Of a stretch of 53,417 nt of DNA, positions 17,741 through 25,990 are shown one piece after another. Both the position numbers and the translations under genes were made by a program. Numbering within the stretch: the stretch's first letter is position 1; each line of letters begins with the position of its first letter. The stretch spans positions 1-53,417 of the forward strand of contig CANKBS010000025.1 in NCBI GenBank assembly GCA_947480015.1. The letters are read 5' to 3'. Below the pieces are notes generated by a model. That model was given only the letters and a program-made list of their open reading frames with translations, had not been told where the DNA came from and made no database searches. This DNA comes from Sphingobacteriaceae bacterium (GTDB lineage Bacteria > Bacteroidota > Bacteroidia > B-17B0 > Aurantibacillaceae).

Positions 17741-17754
17741 ACTATAAATTTAGT
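17741..17754. promoter_or_regulatory. BlaI operator 2 (ACTATAAATTTAGT)
   Basis: A second ACTA-N6-TAGT dyad, exactly 20 bp from the first centre to centre, or about two helical turns. It would put two repressor dimers on the same face of the DNA. Confidence 0.75.
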
Positions 17755-17854
17755 TAATCATATGATTTTCAGGCTGATTCATTTGGCAGTTAACAAAAAG
17801 TCCGTCTTTTAATTCCGACGCATCGGTATGGTTATAGATTTTTTAATTATTAGT

Positions 17855-17884
17855 ATGCCCCCAAGATTACAAATCCTGGGGCAT
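17855..17884. terminator. Hairpin ATGCCCC...GGGGCAT, possible terminator
   Basis: The inverted repeat ATGCCCCCA/TGGGGCAT with a loop of about 13 nt lies about 50-80 bp beyond the stop of the OmpA-type gene ending at 17936. The tail on the minus strand is AT-rich but has no immediate T run. It may be part of an intergenic repeat rather than a terminator. Confidence 0.4.
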
Positions 17885-17928
17885 TTAGAAAACCTACAAA
17901 TCCAGTGGAATCTACAAATCCAGCGGAG
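17865..17928. repeat. Three related units of an ACAAATCC repeat
   Basis: GATTACAAATCCTGG (17865-17879) is followed by CTACAAATCCAGTGGAA (17894-17910) and CTACAAATCCAGCGGAG (17912-17928). The last two are a near-perfect tandem with an 18 bp period that ends seven bases before the stop codon of the OmpA-type gene. CAAATCCAGCGG-like strings are common intergenic repeats in Bacteroidota. Confidence 0.6.
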
Positions 17929-17935
17929 CAGTAAT

Positions 17936-19498
17936 TTAAGAATTAGAAATGATAGCCTTTTTTAATTGTCTGCGTTTAATTTTGGCCTTATAATACTTAT
18001 GGCGTTTATTGTATTTGGTACGAATGGTACTTAAATCAATTTGTGCATCATAGCCTCTTTTGTTGCTGGCATTGGCATCCTTTTTATATACCGCAACATA
18101 CGTATCGGGCAGTGGTTGTTTGAATGCGTGCTTTTTGAAAATGGATTTTACATCCTGTGTGGGCAAAATGGTATCGGCAGCCGGAATAAATAAACGTACC
18201 TGATAGTTGCGGTATTTCCAAGGCAGTTTTAATTTGAAATTTTTATGCTTCTGAAAGTAAATGATTTTACTGTAAGCATGTATAGGAATTTCAAAACACC
18301 AGCATTGTTTTAAGTTACGGCAATTGGCCGAATCGCATTCGGCTTCATAACGATCGATAATTCCGGAAAACATATAACCGATTTTATTTTTAGCGATGGC
18401 CGAATCGGTAAAAAACAAACTTCCCTTTCCGCGATAACAAAACTGCCACATGTTGTTGTTACCAGTGCCTCGTCCGGCCATTTTATCCGGGGTCATGGCT
18501 TTAACAAAAGTGCCGCGTCGTCCCCTGTTTAGTTCCGGCACTGCAATCAAGCCGGTTGAGTCGATCACCCTTTGCCCGTTAACGATGCAAGGAGCGGGTT
18601 TGTCGCAATTGATGCGGGTGCGGCCCGGACAATAATTCACGCGTAAAATATAGCATTTGTTTTTAGCGTCGTATTCCATTTCCCCATTATAATCGGGAGC
18701 CCAGCGTGAGGCGTTTCCGTTTCGTTCTATGTTAGAAACCCATAATTCCATAGCCGGATCGTATTCGGCAGCAGGAATTCTGATCACCATGTCACGGCAA
18801 GGCCAATCTATTACACCCAATTGTTTGTTTCTTTCGGGACAGCTCAAATCGAGATTCATCATACCGGCGGTTATGAGTTGCTCGCCATCGGTCGTTTGCA
18901 TCGCAATTCCCTGGCGAGCCGCTTCTTCATTGGTAAACACTTCGTTCATACGCGGGTTGCTTTCACATACACCGCAGATTCCGAAATAATCTTTATCCAG
19001 ATCGATGGCTGTACCGCCATTACCGGTTAAGGTAATTTTTCCGGCTTTCACTTTCCAATACACAATTTCAACCCTTCTATTTTTTGCGCGACCTTCTTCT
19101 GTGGCGTTTGACTTAAGTGGTAATGCCTCACCCCTAACCCTTTCCTTAATTTCAAAATGTGCCTTGGTATTCTTTTTCAAGTATGAAATAATACTTTTCG
19201 ATCTTTTGTTCGCGAGTTTGTAGTTGTAGTCAACAGAGGCAATGCTGTCGGTATACGCGTATGTTTCCAACACAAAGGTGTCGGTCTTCTGTGTGAATGC
19301 AGCGGCGAGTTTCTGAAGTTTTTGATTCTCTGAGGACTGAATGTCGTATTTATCCGTTTCAAAATAGATAGCCGTTTTTTTACTGCAGATTTGCGCCAAT
19401 GCATTCGCGGAAATTAATAAGGTAAAAATAGTTGCAAAAAATATTTTTACAGGCGTATTCAGTTTGTTCTGATTAAAATTGGACAACCTTGACTTCAT
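17936..19498 (-). CDS. OmpA-domain protein with the OmpA module at the N-terminus and a Cys-rich body
   Basis: Signal peptide of about 36 residues ending ISANALAQ. An OmpA/MotB-like domain follows at once (about 40-150): IYFETDKYDIQ, YTDSIASVDYNYKLANKRS, then GRAKNRRVEIVYW. In most family members this domain is C-terminal. The remaining 370 residues are not recognised. They contain many Cys residues (GICGVC, NYCPGRTRINCDKPAPC, CDSANCRNLKQCWCFE), probably paired in disulfides, and a very basic C-terminal tail. A periplasmic or outer-membrane position is likely. TACTTTTG at 19507-19514 could be its -7 element. Confidence 0.75.
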   Translation of the reverse strand: MKSRLSNFNQNKLNTPVKIFFATIFTLLISANALAQICSKKTAIYFETDKYDIQSSENQKLQKLAAAFTQKTDTFVLETYAYTDSIASVDYNYKLANKRSKSIISYLKKNTKAHFEIKERVRGEALPLKSNATEEGRAKNRRVEIVYWKVKAGKITLTGNGGTAIDLDKDYFGICGVCESNPRMNEVFTNEEAARQGIAMQTTDGEQLITAGMMNLDLSCPERNKQLGVIDWPCRDMVIRIPAAEYDPAMELWVSNIERNGNASRWAPDYNGEMEYDAKNKCYILRVNYCPGRTRINCDKPAPCIVNGQRVIDSTGLIAVPELNRGRRGTFVKAMTPDKMAGRGTGNNNMWQFCYRGKGSLFFTDSAIAKNKIGYMFSGIIDRYEAECDSANCRNLKQCWCFEIPIHAYSKIIYFQKHKNFKLKLPWKYRNYQVRLFIPAADTILPTQDVKSIFKKHAFKQPLPDTYVAVYKKDANASNKRGYDAQIDLSTIRTKYNKRHKYYKAKIKRRQLKKAIISNS

Positions 19499-19506
19499 AG
19501 TGGGGA

Positions 19507-19514
19507 CAAAAGTA
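19507..19514 (-). promoter_or_regulatory. -7 element TACTTTTG for the OmpA-domain gene
   Basis: A perfect TAnnTTTG match on the minus strand, 9-16 bp before the ATG at 19498, which implies a very short leader. The nearest TTG upstream is only 12 bp away. Confidence 0.35.
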
Positions 19515-19679
19515 AGGATTTTATTACAAGGAGTTGGCCTAAGAATTGGTCAATTTACAATAAAACGTTTTTAAAAATAGCTATCACTTGTGGAATCATT
19601 TGCTATTATAGTCAGTTATGAATCCACCTGCGGGAAAACGGAAGTGCTTCTGAAAAATAAGATAGATTTTTCTGAACGA

Positions 19680-20210
19680 TTACTTCACAACCGGAATCGT
19701 AAAATCAATACGCAGACTATCCGATACCATTTTAGACATGCCTTTTAAGCTACCAACCTTATAATCGCTACGTTTTACATAAAAATTTCCAAAAAAGATA
19801 TTGCCACTATATGAAAAAGGAATGGCCACGTCTTTTTCAATGCCGCGCAATTTAAGTTTTCCATTCACCACATACCCTTTTGCTGTTTTTTGAATTTTAC
19901 TTGAATTGAACGTGATGGTAGGGTAGTTTTTAGCATCGAGCCATTTGGCTTTTTTAGCATGCCAGCTTTTGAGTGAATTACCGGTAGTAAGAGATGACAC
20001 TTCCACCTCTAAATTAAACTGGGAAGCCGAAAGATTATTTTCATCAAAACTAATTTTACCTTTTAATTTGTGAAAAAAGCCATCAATTTTTTTGCCTGAA
20101 ACCCTAATGGAATAGGCATCGGTGAGTTTCAAGTCGATAGGCTTTAAGCTAATAAAACCCGAAAACACAATAAGCAAGGCCAGTGTTAAAGGAAGCAGTG
20201 TTTTTTTCAT
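19680..20210 (-). CDS. YceI-family secreted protein
   Basis: Signal sequence (MKKTLLPLTLALLIVFSGFI) followed by a YceI lipocalin-like barrel: SIRVSGKKIDGFFHKLKGKI, a LEVEVSSLTTGNSLKSWHAKKAKWLDAKNYPTITF block and a KLKLRGIEKDVAIPFSY block. At 176 residues it has the usual length. YceI proteins bind isoprenoid-type lipids in the periplasm. The ligand here is unknown. It is a single gene on the minus strand. Confidence 0.9.
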   Translation of the reverse strand: MKKTLLPLTLALLIVFSGFISLKPIDLKLTDAYSIRVSGKKIDGFFHKLKGKISFDENNLSASQFNLEVEVSSLTTGNSLKSWHAKKAKWLDAKNYPTITFNSSKIQKTAKGYVVNGKLKLRGIEKDVAIPFSYSGNIFFGNFYVKRSDYKVGSLKGMSKMVSDSLRIDFTIPVVK

Positions 20211-20301
20211 GTGATTTGTTTTAGACTAAATACGTTATGAAGATGAATAGTAGTTTATACTAAAGCTAGTGCTTTTGTTGAATAAAAACAACTAGTCGAA
20301 A

Positions 20302-21249
20302 TTATTCGAGTTGTGTAATTTTAATAGTATACCGGTAGCTTTTAGTTTTCTTGTCGACCATGACATTATAAATCTGCACCCTAATTTCACTTCCTATAAA
20401 TCCTTTTTCAACTAATTTATTTTGTCTCTGCTCTTCTTCTTCCTTTGTGAATAAAGAAGTCATTTTCCAAGAGATGGTTTTGTCAGGGTAGCCATCTTTA
20501 CTTGGGTATAATTCAAAGGGCAAAGGTTTTCCGGACTTATCACTGATCACTATTTTCATTTGACTAAAATCAACTGCATGTGATTCAGGAATTGTAAAGG
20601 ACCATTTGCTGTAAATTAAATTGTAAGGCACATAACCATTCCAGGGATAAGCCATAAATTCGTTGTTTATACTATCTGTGCGGAACTCGCTACAATACAG
20701 GGCTTCGCTGGAATTTGTGGCTCCGTAACTAAATGCTTTGGCATTTGAATATAAGATCCACCTTCTATGTCCGACAAAAAAATTCCCATCGCCACTATCC
20801 TCCACAAAGCCGGTTAAAAAAGCGGTCGATCCAAAATAGTTGTAATCGGTAATGGCCAAACAAGAATGAGCCGCCCCGTCGGCCGCTGCTTTTGAATAAC
20901 ACTTAGCCGTTTTAGCAGGATGATGTGTCAAATAATTATTCTTCATCATCAAAAAAGCAGCGGCTTGTGCTTCTTTTTGTTTATCGGCATTTATTTTTAT
21001 TGTGGGGACTCGATTCACCAATCTGAAAAAATTAATGCGTTTTTCGGCTTTTAAATAAATGTCCTCGGGTATGACTCCGGGATCACAATTCCCTTTGCTG
21101 GTCCACAGTATGCTGTCGACAGCAGATGCCAGATAGTAATCGTGATAAAGTACTTTTAATTCACTCAGACTAATTTCATTAGTTTGAGCGCCTAAAAATG
21201 CTATTTCCAAAGAAAAGAAAAAAAGCAGCAGGTAAAATTTTGTTTTCAT
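20302..21249 (-). CDS. Secreted CAP-domain (SCP/PR-1-like) protein
   Basis: Signal peptide of about 21 residues ending AFLGAQ. A CAP superfamily domain is indicated by KAEKRINFFRLVNRVPTI at the start, AAAFLMMKNNYLTHHPAKTAKC in the middle and VGHRRWILYSNAKAFSYGAT in the second half, the order seen in bacterial CAP proteins. The C-terminal 90 residues form an extra beta region of unknown type. Function of bacterial CAP proteins is varied and not inferable here. Confidence 0.8.
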   Translation of the reverse strand: MKTKFYLLLFFFSLEIAFLGAQTNEISLSELKVLYHDYYLASAVDSILWTSKGNCDPGVIPEDIYLKAEKRINFFRLVNRVPTIKINADKQKEAQAAAFLMMKNNYLTHHPAKTAKCYSKAAADGAAHSCLAITDYNYFGSTAFLTGFVEDSGDGNFFVGHRRWILYSNAKAFSYGATNSSEALYCSEFRTDSINNEFMAYPWNGYVPYNLIYSKWSFTIPESHAVDFSQMKIVISDKSGKPLPFELYPSKDGYPDKTISWKMTSLFTKEEEEQRQNKLVEKGFIGSEIRVQIYNVMVDKKTKSYRYTIKITQLE

Positions 21250-21294
21250 GATGAAAATTTTGTTTGGTTCTATGGTGTAAATTGATCGCTGCTC

Positions 21295-21995
21295 TTATTT
21301 TATTTTAGTAAAAACATTTTTACAAAAGTATTTGGTGTTATGAACGTCGTCGTCATCTTTACATTCAATAGTAAAGGATTCTCTGCTGGCTGCTAAAGTG
21401 CCGCTGGCAGAAGTGAGTCCGTTTCTGTAAAAAGAAACCTGGATTTGGTTGTGTTTTAAAGAAGTGATCGGAATTACAAATTCAGAACCAATATTCAGAT
21501 TCACCAGTTCAAAATGATCAAGAACGGGATAACCGCTAACTGCAGCTGTATAAGTTAGCGAGCTATAGTCAGGTTTTTAGTATTAACTGAAATGGCCGTA
21601 CAAGTGCAGGCAACATCGTAAGAGCCTATTAAAAAGTCTGTGCTGTTGGCTTGCACGTGCACGGTGCGTGTTACGGTGGCCGATTGATTGCCGGCTTCAT
21701 CACTAAAGTCGTAATCCAGATAATAGTCACCGGGTACCGACGAATTCACTTTGCCCTTGCCTAAAAGATCGCTGTTTAATTTTTCTCCTATGACATAAGC
21801 TCCAGGATCTTTATAATAAAGATTCAGAAAACAGGTATCATGCAAATTACCCATAATTTTAATTTCGGCGGCGATGGTATCTTGGTCACTTTCATTGGCT
21901 GTCTTGTAACTGCCATGTTCTTCGCATGAAATCAGTATCAGAAGAACTGCAGAAAAAATTAAGATGAGGCTTTTCAAAAGACTAGTTTTAGACAC
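21295..21995 (-). pseudogene. Ig-like-domain lipoprotein split by one frameshift
   Basis: Frame one (21555-21995, GTG start) encodes a lipoprotein signal with the Cys after LLILIS and a DUF5011-like Ig module (VPGDYYLDYDFSDEAGNQSAT). It stops after VNTKNLTIAR. The next frame continues without a gap as KPDYSSLTYTAAVSGYPVLD...and ends FCKNVFTKIK at 21295. One extra A in the A5 run (21574-21578 on the plus strand) restores a single frame, as would a -1 slip at T-AAA-AAC. It is therefore one gene with either a sequencing error, a true mutation or a programmed shift. The whole protein would have about 230 residues and sit in the cell envelope. Confidence 0.75.
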
Positions 21996-22097
21996 CTATC
22001 TAAATTAATCTTCTGACTCGTAGAATAAAAATTTATTTATGCGCTTAACGATTTTTGGGAAAGGAATCCATTTATTGATTCATCCCTCTTTGGCTTA

Positions 22098-24380
22098 TTA
22101 TTTTTTAGGTTTTGCCCCCATCAAGAAGGTTAAATTAGCGCCACCACTTATATCCGAATGTTCAATGAACAAGCCTTCTAAGGGATTACCATTAAAGAGT
22201 ACTTTTTGAATGTAGCAATTTTTATCGGATTGATTTTTGACTTCAATGTTAAAGGTTTTTCCGTTTTCTAAATGTATGGTGGCACTTGTAATAATAGGTG
22301 AACCCAAGGCGTATTGTCCGGAGCCCGGAGCCACCGGATAAAAACCCAAAGCCGAAAAAATGTACCAGGCACTCATTTGTCCGCAATCGTCATTACCACC
22401 CAAGCCATCAGGCGTAGGTTTATATTGTAATTTTAAAATGTTTCTGATCTGTGCCTGAGTTTTATAGGCCTGATTGGTGTAATTATAAAAATAGGCCACA
22501 TGATGTGCGGGTTCATTTCCGTGCACATAACCGCCAATAATCCCTTCACGCGTGATGTCTTCTGTTTCCGCAAAAAAAGAATCCGATAAACGCATGCTAA
22601 ATAAACTATCCAAGCGCGCCACAAATTTTGCTTCCCCACCCATTTTTTGCATTAAGGCTTTTGGATCCTGAGGCACAAAAAAACTGTAGTTCCAACTGTT
22701 GCCTTCAATAAAGCCTTGTCCGTTTGTACTCAAAGGATCAAACTCTTTTTTAAAAGAACCATTGATCAATTTGGCTTGCATAAATCCATTAGCGGGATTA
22801 AAATTGTTTTGCCAGTTGGTTGAACGTTTTATAAAACGATCGTAAATATCCATTCTGTTTAATTTTTTGGCTAATTGAGCAATGCACCAATCGTCATAAG
22901 CGTATTCTAAAGTATTCGAAACCGAAATACCTGAACTTTCGGCGGGAATAAAACCGCCATCCATGTACGTCCCAATGCCCTCGTATGAGCGGTGATCGGC
23001 AGTTTCAATGCAGGCATTCAATGCTTCGTTGGCATTGCCTTTGTAAACATCTTTAATTATAGCATCTGCAATAACCGACACCGCATGATAACCACTCATG
23101 CACCAATTATCATTGGCATAATGCGACCAAATGGGTAACATGTGTAAAGCACTTTGTTTGTAATGCATCATCATCGATTGAACCATGTCATTATTTCTTG
23201 CTGGCTGAATAAGATTAAAAAATGGATGCAAAGCTCTGTAAGTATCCCACAAAGAAAAGGTGCTGTAATTCGTAAAGCCATCGGCCTTGTGTACATCCTG
23301 ATCTAAGCCTTTGTATTCGCCGTTCACATCCATATACACCGTTGGATTTATGAAGGTATGATACATGGCCGTGTAAAAATTTACTTTGGTGTCTTCAGGC
23401 GCTTCAATCACTAGTTTATTTAATTCCTTATTCCATAATGTCTGGGCTTGTGTTTTTACTTTTTCAAAATCCCAATCCGGTATTTCGCTCTGCATGTTCT
23501 CTAACGCATTATGCTGACTCACCGGCGAGAGAGCCACTTTTATTTTGATCTTTTCGTTTTCCTTGGTTTTAAAATCAACATGCAGGCGTATTTTTTTACC
23601 CGCTATTTCCGGGAAATTGTTTTTTTGATCAAACTTCCCCCAAAAACCGCGGTACATTTGTTTGCCATCGTAATTGGCCTGACCATATTGAAAACAGGCT
23701 TTTGAAAAAGCAATGGCAAAATAAACAGTTCGCGTTCTTCCCCAGCCGCTGCTTTGTCTATAACCAGTAAGTAAAGAATCGTTAATCACTCTTACATAGG
23801 CATAAACCGTTTTGCCTTCGTAGTTATAAATCCCTGAAATTAGATCTAAAATAATATGACTTTGTTCTGATGCAGGAAAGGTATACTGGTGCATGCCCAC
23901 CCGTGTGCTTGTTGTAAGTTCAGCAAGAATGTTATCATCATCGAGTTTTACTTTATAATATCCAGCCTGAGCAATTTCGTTGCTGTGCGAAAAGGCCGAA
24001 CGGTAGCCGCTTTTGGTATTGTCGGCAGTTCCGGGATTTAGTTGCAAAGTACCAATCGTTGGCATAATTAAAATGTCGCCTAGATCCGAATGTCCGGTTC
24101 CACTAAAATGTGTGTGCGAAAAACCAACAATGGATTTGTCTTCATAACGATAACCTGCACAGTATTTGTATACATCGGGATTGTACTTGCCGTTTTTCTC
24201 GTAAGGAATGGTATCTGTTTCCGGACTCAACTGCAGGGCTCCAAAAGGCACAGTAGCACCGGGATAGGTATGCCCCATTTTTTCAGTACCTATTAAAGGC
24301 CTCACGTATTTTATCAGATCAGGCTGAGCATGTGAAATAGTTGAAAGAAGGACTATGCTTAAAAATAAAAGGCGTTTCAT
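22098..24380 (-). CDS. GH92 family alpha-mannosidase
   Basis: Signal peptide (MKRLLFLSIVLLSTISHA) and then the full 740-residue GH92 fold. The start VRPLIGTEKMGHTYPGATVP, GFSHTHFSGTG, SLWDTYRALHPFF, the GNSWNYSFFVPQD stretch and GGNDDCGQMSAWYIFSALG, which carries catalytic and calcium-site residues, are all present. GH92 enzymes are exo-acting, calcium-dependent alpha-mannosidases that trim mannan or N-glycans. No SusC/SusD pair or other glycoside hydrolase is near, so this is not a typical polysaccharide locus. Its start lies 6 bp after the methyltransferase stop, so the two are probably cotranscribed. Confidence 0.95.
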   Translation of the reverse strand: MKRLLFLSIVLLSTISHAQPDLIKYVRPLIGTEKMGHTYPGATVPFGALQLSPETDTIPYEKNGKYNPDVYKYCAGYRYEDKSIVGFSHTHFSGTGHSDLGDILIMPTIGTLQLNPGTADNTKSGYRSAFSHSNEIAQAGYYKVKLDDDNILAELTTSTRVGMHQYTFPASEQSHIILDLISGIYNYEGKTVYAYVRVINDSLLTGYRQSSGWGRTRTVYFAIAFSKACFQYGQANYDGKQMYRGFWGKFDQKNNFPEIAGKKIRLHVDFKTKENEKIKIKVALSPVSQHNALENMQSEIPDWDFEKVKTQAQTLWNKELNKLVIEAPEDTKVNFYTAMYHTFINPTVYMDVNGEYKGLDQDVHKADGFTNYSTFSLWDTYRALHPFFNLIQPARNNDMVQSMMMHYKQSALHMLPIWSHYANDNWCMSGYHAVSVIADAIIKDVYKGNANEALNACIETADHRSYEGIGTYMDGGFIPAESSGISVSNTLEYAYDDWCIAQLAKKLNRMDIYDRFIKRSTNWQNNFNPANGFMQAKLINGSFKKEFDPLSTNGQGFIEGNSWNYSFFVPQDPKALMQKMGGEAKFVARLDSLFSMRLSDSFFAETEDITREGIIGGYVHGNEPAHHVAYFYNYTNQAYKTQAQIRNILKLQYKPTPDGLGGNDDCGQMSAWYIFSALGFYPVAPGSGQYALGSPIITSATIHLENGKTFNIEVKNQSDKNCYIQKVLFNGNPLEGLFIEHSDISGGANLTFLMGAKPKK

Positions 24381-24386
24381 ATTAGT

Positions 24387-25061
24387 TTAAAAACTTTGGA
24401 AGGTGGATACTTTGTAAAGGGGCGTTTTATAAGTTAGGAGCCAATAGTAAGTAAGATTAATTAAATTGAATTCGCTGCCATAATCGGCAAAAGTTGATTG
24501 CAGAAAATCCTGAGAAGGGAAATTTTTCAGTACCTGATGTTTTGAACCATCACTCAACTCTCTGCTTTGATACGTGTTGCCGCGGTCATCTGTTTCTGTG
24601 ATGGGGAGATTACTTCCTTTCACAAAATTATTATCCACTAAAACAATGGTACTTCCCGGTAAAACGGAGGTATTCAGAACAGCAATGAATTCAGGCAGAT
24701 CTTCAAGCTTAATATGACTCCAGATAAAACCGGCAAAAAGGGCTTCGTATGTATATTCAGTATTTGGCTTGTAAAGATCTTCGCATTCAAAACTCACATT
24801 GTTTTTAGCATACAGTTTCTGTTCTGCGATTTCAAGCACTTCGGTATTTATGTCTTTAGCCACTATTGAATCAGCCGTGTGAGCAATCTGCTCTGTCCAG
24901 AAGCCTGTCCCGCAAGCGATCTCAAGTACTTTTTTACCAGCAAACATTTTTTGTAGAATTTGGCCCAGACTTTTTAAATCGTCCTGGCGCTCTGGTTTTG
25001 AATAGATTTTTTCATATTCTAAGGCTCGTAGTTTGTAATATGAAATAAGATCCTTATTCAT
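24387..25061 (-). CDS. Class I SAM-dependent methyltransferase
   Basis: The first motif VLEIACGTGFWTEQIAH binds S-adenosylmethionine; the acidic ends of strands two (VAKDINTEVLEIAEQKL) and three (FECEDLY) follow. A FAGFIWSHI and a VLVDNNFVKGSN segment complete the Rossmann-like fold. The N-terminus (ISYYKLRALEYEKIYSKPER) is typical of small-molecule methyltransferases in this group. No signal peptide, so cytoplasmic. It is probably the first gene of a pair with the GH92 mannosidase. The substrate is unknown. Confidence 0.85.
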   Translation of the reverse strand: MNKDLISYYKLRALEYEKIYSKPERQDDLKSLGQILQKMFAGKKVLEIACGTGFWTEQIAHTADSIVAKDINTEVLEIAEQKLYAKNNVSFECEDLYKPNTEYTYEALFAGFIWSHIKLEDLPEFIAVLNTSVLPGSTIVLVDNNFVKGSNLPITETDDRGNTYQSRELSDGSKHQVLKNFPSQDFLQSTFADYGSEFNLINLTYYWLLTYKTPLYKVSTFQSF

Positions 25062-25166
25062 GTTTTAGTTTAGCGGGAAGCGTTTTGATGCAGAGCGATT
25101 GGATTAAAGATAAGCATTACATTTAAGCAGAATAGCTTTGTTCGATAAAGTTTTTTGTAAATGGCT

Positions 25167-25808
25167 TTATGAGCCAATCTTAATTTTTTGGCCAAGGAAC
25201 TTGGGTTGTTGGTCAATCATAAAATCAACAAAAACTTTAAAGCGGGCAAATTTTTCTCTGAAATTAGTTTTAAAACCCATGTAAGCATTCACATCTTTGG
25301 CGTTATAACCAAATGCAATAATACCATAGTGTCGGGCAATAAAAACGGTTCTTTCGTTATGAAAGGCTTGGGAAACTGAAATGATAGTGTCTTGTCCAAA
25401 TATTTTATTTGCCCTAATAACGGAGTCGAAGGTTCTGAAGCCGGCATAATCGAGGTAAATAACGCTGTCTGGAATGCCCAAAAGGATTAATTCATTTTTC
25501 ATATCCAGTGGTTCGTTATAATTGTCTTTGCTATTATCGCCACTTATAATGATGTGTTTTATTTTTCCGGCTTTGTATAATTCATCCGTGGCAATAATTC
25601 GATTTTTAAAATAATAGTTGATGATCCCACTCTTTAAGTATTTGCTGGTGCCCAACAATAGAGCTGTTCGACACGTTGGAACCTGCTTGACATCATTAAA
25701 AATAAATTCTTTTGACGAACTTCTAATTCGGTAATTAGCCAAAATAACAAGTATAGAAATTAGTAGTACTAAAACAAGGACGATTTTAAAAATGGATTTC
25801 CGTTTCAT
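25167..25808 (-). CDS. SanA/YdcF-family membrane protein (DUF218)
   Basis: One N-terminal transmembrane helix (about residues 8-26) is followed by the DUF218 domain: TALLLGTSKYL, ATDELYKAGKIKHIIISGDN, EPLDMKNELILLGIP, DYAGFRTFDSVIRANKIFG and SQAFHNERTVFIARHYG. This is the SanA-like branch, which in enterobacteria affects envelope permeability to vancomycin at high temperature. It is anchored in the inner membrane with the domain outside. The reaction is unknown. Confidence 0.85.
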   Translation of the reverse strand: MKRKSIFKIVLVLVLLISILVILANYRIRSSSKEFIFNDVKQVPTCRTALLLGTSKYLKSGIINYYFKNRIIATDELYKAGKIKHIIISGDNSKDNYNEPLDMKNELILLGIPDSVIYLDYAGFRTFDSVIRANKIFGQDTIISVSQAFHNERTVFIARHYGIIAFGYNAKDVNAYMGFKTNFREKFARFKVFVDFMIDQQPKFLGQKIKIGS

Positions 25809-25990
25809 ACCCTTAAGTGAAAGATTTTGGCAGCAGACTTTTATAAGCCTTAATGTCTTGTTTTCATTAATTAAATAAAGCCACCCTTAAAAACTAAAAC
25901 TAAGCTTTTGAAAATCAGAAAACAAATACCTTTTAAACAGAATTCTGAACTTTAAAACAAAACATTTATCTTGGTAAAGTAATTAGCATT

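Noticed and set aside
22098-25061. Polysaccharide utilisation locus around the GH92 gene
   Set aside because: No SusC/SusD pair, other glycoside hydrolase or sugar-sensing regulator is found nearby.
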